A DNA stretch of 6,300 nt, from NCBI GenBank assembly GCA_030706105.1, contig JAUZPC010000177.1:1-6300 (forward strand). The letters are read 5' to 3'. The stretch comes from Bacteroidota bacterium (GTDB taxonomy: Bacteria > Bacteroidota > Ignavibacteria > Ignavibacteriales > Ignavibacteriaceae). The translations under genes were made by a program, and so were the position numbers. Below are positions 1-5,722 of this stretch, one piece after another (positions within the stretch are counted from its first letter, which is position 1; every line of letters begins with the position of its first letter). The notes under the pieces were generated by a model, which did no database searches, was not told where the DNA came from, and saw nothing but the letters and a program-made list of their open reading frames with translations.

Positions 1-1063
1 CATGAGGATTTTTGAAAAATTTACTTAACTCAATAGGATGTACATTTTCCGGCAATTCAGGAACAATTTCCTCGGCAATTCTCCCGCTGCAAAGAAATAC
101 CTTTTTAGAATCATTGAACATTTTCATTATCAGATATGCACCTTTGTTCAATAAAGATTGTCTATCAAACGCCCCTTCTCCTGTAATAATATATTGATAT
201 CCTCTGTCTTTAATGGTATTGCTTAATTTGCTTTTTATGAACAAGTTAGCTGTCATTATCTCCGGGTTTAAAAAGATCTTAAAAGCCGCGGCCAGACCAC
301 CTCCGGCACCGTTCAAGTTATCCACATTAATACTTTTTAAAGTGGATAACTTATTCAAAATGTGGGTAAACCCTTTCTCCAGCAGTTCAAGGTCTGTTTC
401 CTTAGCTCCCTTCTGCCTTGCAAATAAATAGTTGCTCCCATTGCTTCCCATTAACTGATTCTCAACATCAACAATTATTTTAATACTGCATTTAAAAGGT
501 TTAGGAGAATACTCTATTCTATTTATTTTAGTATAGTTAGCCGGAATTGGCTTAAGCTGTTTATCATTACTGTCAAATACTTTTAATCCGAGCTCAGACA
601 TCATCCCGACACCCAGATCGCTCGTTCCTGTACCGCCTATGCCAATGATAATTTCCCTTACTTTTATTCTATCTGACGAAATATCTTCGTTAATTGAGTT
701 CAATAATTCACCTAATGGGCTGGAGCTTGTATATAAAGGATTCCTTTCCGTTTGAGGTATCAACTTTAGGCCTATTACTTCCGCTGACTCAATATAAACT
801 ATTTTATCCACCGGATCATAACCCACCCGGCACACTCTCTTTTCTTTGCTGTAAGGGGTTGATATAGAATAGGTAAGGAAATCCAAGCGGGAATAAAACC
901 CGCAGACTTCAAGAAAGCCGTCTCCCCCATCGGAAATTGGAGCCTGTATTGTATCTATTCCATGTTTTTTAAGTTCATTGGCAAATAGACCACAAGCTTC
1001 AACGGCGCCTACGCATTCTTTATAGCTGTTTAGCGCCAGCAATATCTTGCCAGGGGAAGTCAT
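1..1063 (-). CDS. glycerate kinase (GarK/GlxK family), 3' end cut by window edge
   Basis: Likely phosphorylates glycerate with ATP to phosphoglycerate (2-phosphoglycerate is usual for this family), a cytosolic step feeding lower glycolysis. Seen: 354 codons from an ATG at 1063, open to the left edge with no stop. Family members are about 370-380 residues, so roughly 20-30 C-terminal residues lie outside. Family blocks appear in the right order: KILLALNSYKEC (6-17, usual form APDSFKGS), PISDGGDG (42-49), IESAEVIGL (91-99), IGIGGTGTSDLGVGM (140-154, usual GGSATNDGGAGM), DVENQLMGSNGS (199-210), RQKGA (216-220), NGAGGGLAAAF (251-261) and ITGEGAFDRQSLLNKG (293-308). The frame is intact. The start overlaps the GT9 stop as ATGA, so it is the fifth gene of the glycan operon and probably translated by coupling; no Shine-Dalgarno precedes it. 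The family call is firm. The substitutions in the first and fourth blocks leave the exact substrate less certain. Confidence 0.93.
   Translation of the reverse strand, partial: MTSPGKILLALNSYKECVGAVEACGLFANELKKHGIDTIQAPISDGGDGFLEVCGFYSRLDFLTYSISTPYSKEKRVCRVGYDPVDKIVYIESAEVIGLKLIPQTERNPLYTSSSPLGELLNSINEDISSDRIKVREIIIGIGGTGTSDLGVGMMSELGLKVFDSNDKQLKPIPANYTKINRIEYSPKPFKCSIKIIVDVENQLMGSNGSNYLFARQKGAKETDLELLEKGFTHILNKLSTLKSINVDNLNGAGGGLAAAFKIFLNPEIMTANLFIKSKLSNTIKDRGYQYIITGEGAFDRQSLLNKGAYLIMKMFNDSKKVFLCSGRIAEEIVPELPENVHPIELSKFFKNPH
315..352. repeat. inverted repeat inside the glycerate kinase gene
   Basis: Perfect 11-bp arms, AAGTTATCCAC at 315-325 and GTGGATAACTT at 342-352. After one mismatch (326/341) they continue as four more pairs (327-330 with 337-340), leaving a 6-base loop. 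It could form a stable hairpin in the mRNA or be a dyad for a DNA-binding protein. It lies in coding sequence (residues about 238-249 of the kinase), not at a gene end, and no T-run follows, so it does not look like a terminator. Function unknown. Confidence 0.6.
318..369. other. cluster of DnaA-box-like nonamers
   Basis: TTATCCACA at 318-326 on the plus strand matches the consensus DnaA box (TTATNCACA) exactly. The minus strand of 341-349 reads TTATCCACT (one mismatch), and the minus strand of 361-369 reads TTACCCACA (one mismatch). A further near match, TTATCCACC, occurs at 804-812 on the plus strand. The first two coincide with the arms of the inverted repeat. They sit within a gene, with no AT-rich unwinding region or dnaA/dnaN neighbour visible, so this is not evidence of an origin. 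Binding by DnaA is only a possibility, and chance in AT-rich coding DNA is the main alternative. Confidence 0.25.
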
Positions 1064-2061
1064 AGTTTGTTAAGAATACTCATCATTTCCAAAATAATAT
1101 TATCAATAGTAAGCTTTTCTGCCCCTATAAATTTACATATTTTAGGGTCTCCGGGGCACTTTATTCGGCAGTATTCTTCCTCAGGTACTATATTTATTGC
1201 TTTATTGCCCAATGGCCCCCATAGGTCAGGCGTACAGGCAGGTAGAGGGCAAAAGAAGGCCAGAGTTGGGACTTTTAACGCAGAAGCTATATGCATTGGC
1301 CCTGTACTTGCCGATATAAGCAAATCCAAAGCGGAAAAATTAACTATTGCCTCTCTTAAGGTACAATTTCTGTTTATGTAGTGTATGTTTTTCATCTCAT
1401 CTATTTCAGCAGGTACCTTTAAGTCAGTTACTATAACCTGTAAATCAGGATGCTCTTTTTGCAGTTTAATGATTAATGCTTTATACTCTTCCACAGGAAT
1501 GTTAGGAGCAGAATTACCACTTGTTGAATTTATACCTATAAGCTTTTTCCCCGCAAAAAAAGAACGTATCTTACCTGCCTTCTCACGTTCTGAAGTTGTA
1601 AGAAATATTTCAGGATTTATTGTATCCGGTTCTATTGAAAGCTTGCGTAAAAAATCCATACAGTAATCAGCTTCGTGCCTTTTATCAAGATATTTTCGCC
1701 TGTAAACGCTCTTAGTATTTGTAATGAATTGATAGAACTTGTGCCCGACTCCTATTCTGGTTTTTATTCCTGCAAGAAACAGCCCCCAATTAATAAACTC
1801 TTCAGGCAATAAGGCAAAGGAATAATCAAACTTATGGCCCCTTATTTCTCGTGCGAATTCTAAAAGAGTTTGTTTCCTGTTTAGAATTATTATTTCATCT
1901 ACATACGGATTATGCTCAAAGATATCCTTGGTATAGTCCCTTACAAGCACAGCTATAAAGCTTGAAGGGTAATTTTTTTTTATTTCATGGGGCAGCGAAG
2001 TAGAAAGGACGGCATCGCCAATCCTGTCCTGCCGTACAATTAAGAATCTATAGTTTTTCAC
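1060..2061 (-). CDS. GT9 family glycosyltransferase (ADP-heptose:LPS heptosyltransferase-like)
   Basis: A GT-B fold transferase that in characterised relatives moves heptose from an ADP-sugar onto LPS core; acts at the cytoplasmic face of the inner membrane. Residues are numbered from the upstream TTG at 2070 (336 aa). Seen: the N-terminal GT9 signature RFLIVRQDRIGDAVLSTSLP (8-27), whose Asp19 matches the catalytic-base position of WaaC; NSTSGNSAPNIPVEEY (181-196), the linker block normally like GSGGSARNWP; and SASTGPMHIASAL (253-265), the nucleotide-binding block. A late cysteine group (C301, C305, C312) is common in GT9 relatives. In the donor block Ser255 stands where many members have Asp (NDTGPMH); STGP versions are, to my knowledge, also common. 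I prefer the GTG at 2061 over the TTG at 2070: it gives MKNYRFLIVRQ and reduces overlap with the flippase gene from 23 to 14 nt. No Shine-Dalgarno precedes either. The sugar transferred cannot be told from sequence; heptose is not assured. Confidence 0.93.
   Translation of the reverse strand: MKNYRFLIVRQDRIGDAVLSTSLPHEIKKNYPSSFIAVLVRDYTKDIFEHNPYVDEIIILNRKQTLLEFAREIRGHKFDYSFALLPEEFINWGLFLAGIKTRIGVGHKFYQFITNTKSVYRRKYLDKRHEADYCMDFLRKLSIEPDTINPEIFLTTSEREKAGKIRSFFAGKKLIGINSTSGNSAPNIPVEEYKALIIKLQKEHPDLQVIVTDLKVPAEIDEMKNIHYINRNCTLREAIVNFSALDLLISASTGPMHIASALKVPTLAFFCPLPACTPDLWGPLGNKAINIVPEEEYCRIKCPGDPKICKFIGAEKLTIDNIILEMMSILNKL
1973..1981. repeat. nine-base T/A homopolymer in the GT9 gene
   Basis: T9 on the plus strand, A9 in the coding strand, encoding part of EIKKNYP near residue 31 of the GT9 protein. 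The frame is intact here. A tract this long can slip during replication or transcription, so it is a possible switching or error site, though it is also expected in AT-rich lysine codons. Shorter tracts (A7-A8) occur at 4086-4093, 1555-1561 and 6161-6167. Confidence 0.5.
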
Positions 2062-3487
2062 TTTTGTCAAATTTTAATATTGAAAATATATCCAGCCGGG
2101 TAATAAAGACCAGAGCAGTAATATAAACAGCAAGTAGAACTACATCAATAAAAGCCGACTGCACAGCTAAGCTAATCAGATAAAAGATTATCGTTAAAAT
2201 GATAATCGCTCCATCACTAAAAAAATTATACTTAAATATTAGCTTATCTGCCGAAATTATTATCAGGTAACCGACCATAGCAACATACCCGAGCAATGTT
2301 GCAAGAGCCGCTCCTGTCATTCCGTATGCAGGTATGAGTATAAAATTAAGAAGAATGTTTATAATAAAAGCATAGAAGTCCGCCATAAATAAATACTTGC
2401 TGCTCTTATAAAGGTACGGATATACAGAATAAAATGAAGCTATTCCATTTAAGAAATATGCACAAAGCACATAAGGCAGAATAACCATTCCTCCGGCATA
2501 TTGAGGATTAAATAAATAGACGCCGAAAATCTTGTACATGAACAGATTCTTAACAAGCAGTATCACCCCCAAAAATATTATTCCGGAGATGCTTATAAGC
2601 TTTGTAAGAGTGTTGCCGAATGTATATCTGTAATTATCTTCCTTAACTAAAGCAATTGACCTTGGAAGCCAGGCTGTTCTGAATGAAATAACAAAGACGT
2701 TCATCAGTAATGCAATCCTGTAAGCAAAGGAGTACACACCTGTCACTCCGCTTCCATGATATAGATTTAAGAAGAACCGGTCGGCAGCATCCAGGAAGGC
2801 GGAAAAAAATCCTGAAACGATTAGGGGAAGCGAAAAAACAAGCATTGCTTTAAGTATTTTCCCGTCAATAATTCTTTCGTAGTACGCTTTTATTGAAGGA
2901 ATTAATATTGCGGCCAGCAGCAATGAGCCGCCAAGCTGAGCATAAAGAATACCGGTTATACCCATTCTTAAAACATAAACAAATACAACGTTCAGGGCAA
3001 GTACTACCATAGCGGAACAAAGAGAGTATAGAGCTACGGATTTTGCTTTTTCCTCAGTTTTAAGCAGGTGCAACAGAAAATAAGTACAAGTATCCAGCAA
3101 TAACAGTAGTGATATTATAATAAATAACTTTGTAAAGCCGCCGGAACCGAATATAAGATTTGAAAAAAGTCCTGAAGTTAAAATTACAACTGCCGAAAGT
3201 ACAACGCTAAGCACTATAACAAAATTAAAAACAGAAGAAAAGACTCTCCTTTTTTCAGCAGTATTCTGCTCCTGAGTATAAAATTTTGTTAAACCTGAAG
3301 GAAGTCCCGACTGGTAAAAAACGGAGGCAATTGCATAAAAAGACATTATTAAAGCATAATTACCGAACTCCCCAACCGGTATTATATTGGAATATAAAGG
3401 CAGTAATAAAAAGCTGACTGCTTTAATAAATACATTGCTGACTGTGTACCATAAAACTGAAGAGGTTAAATTTTTTGATGTGCTCAT
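2048..3487 (-). CDS. Wzx-type polysaccharide/lipid-linked oligosaccharide flippase (MOP superfamily)
   Basis: An integral inner-membrane protein predicted to flip an undecaprenyl-linked oligosaccharide from the cytoplasmic to the periplasmic face. Seen: 479 residues, the usual length for Wzx/RfbX proteins, with about 14 hydrophobic segments (roughly 12-35, 40-60, 84-110, 118-140, 150-172, 176-198, 211-236, 250-272, 293-312, 330-356, 365-385, 388-411, 425-442, 446-463). The N-terminal pattern, with LLLPLYSNIIPVGEFGNYAL (27-46), is typical: a first helix ending in a Pro-Leu-Tyr turn, then 'p.efG.yal'. The central block LDAADRFFLNLYHGSGVTGV (232-251) matches the conserved 'D.....l..y.g....G.Y' stretch. 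Charged residues on the helices (Asp233, Asp236, Arg237, Arg257, Arg270) are of the kind used for anionic lipid-linked substrates. The ATG at 3487 overlaps the preceding gene's stop as TAATG. The family call is secure; the transported glycan is unknown, and a teichoic-type or exopolysaccharide substrate remains possible. Confidence 0.95.
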   Translation of the reverse strand: MSTSKNLTSSVLWYTVSNVFIKAVSFLLLPLYSNIIPVGEFGNYALIMSFYAIASVFYQSGLPSGLTKFYTQEQNTAEKRRVFSSVFNFVIVLSVVLSAVVILTSGLFSNLIFGSGGFTKLFIIISLLLLLDTCTYFLLHLLKTEEKAKSVALYSLCSAMVVLALNVVFVYVLRMGITGILYAQLGGSLLLAAILIPSIKAYYERIIDGKILKAMLVFSLPLIVSGFFSAFLDAADRFFLNLYHGSGVTGVYSFAYRIALLMNVFVISFRTAWLPRSIALVKEDNYRYTFGNTLTKLISISGIIFLGVILLVKNLFMYKIFGVYLFNPQYAGGMVILPYVLCAYFLNGIASFYSVYPYLYKSSKYLFMADFYAFIINILLNFILIPAYGMTGAALATLLGYVAMVGYLIIISADKLIFKYNFFSDGAIIILTIIFYLISLAVQSAFIDVVLLAVYITALVFITRLDIFSILKFDKSEKL

Positions 3488-4563
3488 TAAATTAATTTAT
3501 TTAATTTATATAGCTCGTATAACTTGTTATTTACCGACTCATAGCTATGATACTTTTTGACCCAATCTATTCCCCGCAAACCGGTTTCTTTCCTTAATTC
3601 AGCGCTTTCTACAAGTTCACTTAATTTTAAATAGAGCTCATCTTCATTATTGGCAACAGTAAAAGGATTTTCGGGCAGCCATTCTGCATATTCATTGGTC
3701 ATATTAGTAACAGTAGGAATACCCATAGCGAGGGACTCTAAGCCTGCTTTACCATACCCGGTACCACCCATAGTACCGCCTACCTGGTCTATACAAATAT
3801 CAGATTTACTTTTTGCAAGCAATACTTTATCTCTGGATACATTTTCAAGCAGTACAAACTTAATTTTCTTTTCCAGCTTTATTCTATCAATTACCTTTAT
3901 TATAAGCTCAGTTCCTTTATACTTTCTGTTTGTGGGAGTATGGATTATAGTTACCGTACTATCATCAGTATTAGCTTTGCCGGGAAGCTCCGAAGTATCA
4001 TATGGATAAAACAAATAATTGAGATTACCTTTTAATTTTAAGTGATCATACTCTGAGGTGATATTAAGGTCAGAAAGTTCATCCATTTTTTTTATCAGAC
4101 CGCGGGTTCTTAAATCGCTGCCGTAATAACAGCACACAATCTTTTTCCCCTGCTGCTTCCATTTAATAGCCTGCCTGGAATCGCGATAAAAATCCAAACC
4201 TGCGTCATAATGTATTATATCAAATTCGTCTAATTTATACTTTCTAATAGCATTATTTATAAAATGCTTTTTGTAGAAATCATTAAATTTAAAATAATAT
4301 TCTTCAATCCGGTTTTTGGGGGTAAAGACAGGAGCTTCAACCAGAAATTGGAACTCCCTGTCAGAGACCTTTTTGCGGCGCCATTTTTTTGCCCATCTGA
4401 AAATAGGAAGAGGAAGATTAAGGCAAATATCTTCCTCAAAATTTAGCTGATTTTTATGATAAGTTATTAATCTTGAAAAATCTCCGCAGGCAAGGTGCAT
4501 TTTATAAAAGTCATAAGGTACACCTGCATAATTTTGCGGGGCAAGATGTAATATCTTTAACAT
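3487..4563 (-). CDS. GT-B glycosyltransferase (GT4/GT1-like)
   Basis: Predicted cytoplasmic or membrane-peripheral transferase that adds a sugar from a nucleotide donor to the growing lipid-linked glycan. Seen: 358 residues, a normal GT4 length, no signal peptide or membrane segment. The N-terminal acceptor domain starts with a beta-strand, MLKILHLAPQNYAGVPYDFY (1-20). The inter-domain region carries DIIHYDAGLDF (115-125) and YYGSDLR (146-152), corresponding to the 'HGSDLR' block of relatives. The C-terminal donor domain has IIHTPTNRKYKGTELIIKVI (206-225) followed by SDICIDQ (254-260), a glycine-rich loop (262-271), and GLESLAMGIPTVTN (274-287), where Glu276 occupies the donor-ribose-binding Glu position of GT4 enzymes. 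The loop GGTMGGTGYGK is longer and more Gly-rich than in relatives I recall. The ATG at 4563 overlaps the upstream stop as TAATG, and the TAA at its own end does the same with the flippase ATG. Donor sugar and linkage cannot be predicted. Confidence 0.9.
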   Translation of the reverse strand: MLKILHLAPQNYAGVPYDFYKMHLACGDFSRLITYHKNQLNFEEDICLNLPLPIFRWAKKWRRKKVSDREFQFLVEAPVFTPKNRIEEYYFKFNDFYKKHFINNAIRKYKLDEFDIIHYDAGLDFYRDSRQAIKWKQQGKKIVCCYYGSDLRTRGLIKKMDELSDLNITSEYDHLKLKGNLNYLFYPYDTSELPGKANTDDSTVTIIHTPTNRKYKGTELIIKVIDRIKLEKKIKFVLLENVSRDKVLLAKSKSDICIDQVGGTMGGTGYGKAGLESLAMGIPTVTNMTNEYAEWLPENPFTVANNEDELYLKLSELVESAELRKETGLRGIDWVKKYHSYESVNNKLYELYKLNKLI

Positions 4564-5534
4564 TATAGATCTTTATAAAAAGTATCTCTAAAAATACCTC
4601 TGGCTCCAAAATTCTCTTTGAATCGTCCAAGACCCCAGTTAGGGTCCATATTAACAGTAAATATTCCAAAATCTAAAAACTTATAACCTTCATCCTTATA
4701 TATTTTCATAATTTCATAGAAGAGCTGGTTAACAGCACGGTACTCCTGATATTCTTCATCATGACTGATATAGAAAGCCAGTACAACTTTATCATTAGCA
4801 CTAAAGTTGCATACACCGGCAATAATTTTGTCTTTTAAGAAAGCCCCCCATAAACGTATTTTGGAAGGGAAAAGTTTTTTCAGCTTAATTAATTCATCCA
4901 GAGTATGCGTAGGATTAACGCCATGGCGCATCTTCAGATTCTTTTTCAATATTTCATAATATTCGGCAAACTGATCACACTCAACAATTTGGATACCTTC
5001 TTTAACGGATTTTCTAACGGCAGTCCTTGCTTCTAATCTGTATGTTGAAAGAAGATCCTCTTTAGGTACATCTAACTGAACCACACTGGAGACATCACGC
5101 TTTACATATTGAAAACCATTTTTTACAAGCGCAAAATCGATATAGTTAGAGTATTTGGACTGATAAATAATTGGAGGAATTGTTAATTGAATTTTATCGC
5201 ATTTAATTTTTTTTGCATAATCTATAACGGACTCAACAAGGTCAAAGGCCTCTCTGAAATTAAGGTTACTTGGATAAGCAAAACTGCCATATGAAGCTCC
5301 TCCGTGCGATGATAATATTCTTTTCCCGTCTCTGTTTAATAAAACAGCGGGAAATACAGAAAACACACTGTCTTTTTTCTTAAATACAAGGGAAGCATCT
5401 TCAAAGCGGTCCTTTGGATGATAAGATAAAAACAGTCTTTTATGAAACATAGTTCCATTATCGGAGCTATCAACAAACTGATCCCATACTTCATCTGAAA
5501 TACCGGATTCTTTAAAAGGAATATATTCTATCAT
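4563..5534 (-). CDS. FemAB-like/GNAT-fold acyltransferase, first gene of the operon
   Basis: Member of the FemAB/Acetyltransf_6 group, whose known members attach amino acids or acyl groups to peptidoglycan precursors or to cell-surface glycans. Seen, counted from the ATG at 5534 (323 aa): N-terminal FemAB block with MFHKRLFLSYHP (29-40) and SSHGGASYGSFAYP (75-88); central RLEARTAVRKSVKEGIQIVE (166-185), the 'R.a.RkA.k.G' helix usual in this group; then a GNAT-like half with RLWGAFLKDKIIAGVCNFSA (227-246), VVLAFYISHDEEYQEYRAVN (250-269) and YKFLDFGIFTVNMDPNWGLG (284-303), ending in FKENFGARG (305-313), matching the 'fK..fGg' end of the family. An in-frame TTG at 5573 would add 13 residues of poor family fit, so the ATG is preferred. 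No Shine-Dalgarno precedes it, only an A/T-rich stretch. No signal peptide, so cytosolic. Its glycan neighbours suggest decoration of a nucleotide- or lipid-linked sugar; tRNA-dependent amino acid transfer and plain N-acylation are both possible. Confidence 0.88.
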   Translation of the reverse strand: MIEYIPFKESGISDEVWDQFVDSSDNGTMFHKRLFLSYHPKDRFEDASLVFKKKDSVFSVFPAVLLNRDGKRILSSHGGASYGSFAYPSNLNFREAFDLVESVIDYAKKIKCDKIQLTIPPIIYQSKYSNYIDFALVKNGFQYVKRDVSSVVQLDVPKEDLLSTYRLEARTAVRKSVKEGIQIVECDQFAEYYEILKKNLKMRHGVNPTHTLDELIKLKKLFPSKIRLWGAFLKDKIIAGVCNFSANDKVVLAFYISHDEEYQEYRAVNQLFYEIMKIYKDEGYKFLDFGIFTVNMDPNWGLGRFKENFGARGIFRDTFYKDL

Positions 5535-5570
5535 TTTATCTAACTTACTTATTAAAGAAAAATTATATAA

Positions 5571-5578
5571 CAAAAGTA
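5571..5578 (-). promoter_or_regulatory. candidate Bacteroidota-type -7 box for the glycan operon
   Basis: The minus strand reads TACTTTTG, a match to TAnnTTTG, about 37 bases before the operon's first ATG. It would give a leader of roughly 30 nt. No convincing TTG/TTTG -33 element lies at the usual distance; the nearest TTG is about 24 bases upstream. The AT-rich setting makes chance matches easy. Confidence 0.35.
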
Positions 5579-5608
5579 ATCTAATTTTTACTAAAATTAA
5601 ATCAATAA

Positions 5609-5614
5609 ATTATA
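5609..5614 (-). promoter_or_regulatory. alternative sigma70-like -10 (TATAAT)
   Basis: The minus strand reads TATAAT, preceded by ATGGC, about 75 bases upstream of the FemAB-like ATG. No TTGACA-like -35 lies 16-18 bases upstream. It is a competing candidate to the box at 5571-5578; only one, or neither, need be used. Confidence 0.2.
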
Positions 5615-5620
5615 GCCATA

Positions 5621-5652
5621 ACTTCTTTGTTTTATTGGTTTATTAAAGAAGT
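5621..5652. repeat. 8-bp inverted repeat in the intergenic gap
   Basis: ACTTCTTT at 5621-5628 and its exact complement AAAGAAGT at 5645-5652, separated by 16 bases. It lies between the HNH stop and the glycan operon, overlapping the region upstream of the candidate promoters. It is AT-rich with a long loop and has no following T-run on the minus strand, so it is a poor terminator. An operator for the operon is possible but unproven. Confidence 0.35.
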
Positions 5653-5722
5653 ATCAATCAGTTAAACTTCCATCTCCTGAATTGAATAACGGTACAATAA
5701 ATTCGGCAGTACTCGGAATGAA

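Larger units (their letters stand above)
5535..5722. other. intergenic gap between the HNH gene and the glycan operon
   Basis: 188 bases, strongly AT-rich, the only non-coding gap in the window. It holds the inverted repeat and the candidate promoter boxes listed separately. I see no tRNA, riboswitch or strong intrinsic terminator here. The plus strand has an open frame across 5622-5722, but it continues antisense into the HNH gene and matches nothing I recognise. Confidence 0.6.

Noticed and set aside
318..369. Replication origin based on DnaA-box-like sites
   Set aside because: The sites are inside a coding gene, few in number, and have no adjacent unwinding element or dnaA/dnaN genes; they are reported only as a curiosity.
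12..431. Plus-strand open frames at 12-197 and 213-431
   Set aside because: They lie antisense to the intact glycerate kinase, whose conserved blocks cover the same bases, and they show no family motifs.
1067..1666. Plus-strand open frames at 1067-1381 and 1385-1666
   Set aside because: Antisense to the GT9 gene, which is well supported by motifs; the translations are not recognisable proteins.
3650..4446. Open frames at 3650-4009 (+), 4264-4446 (+) and 4257-4439 (-)
   Set aside because: All fall in other frames of the GT-B glycosyltransferase and have no motif support.
5621..5652. Intrinsic terminator for the HNH gene
   Set aside because: The stem has only 8 pairs, two of them G-C, with a 16-base loop and no T-run afterwards on the minus strand.
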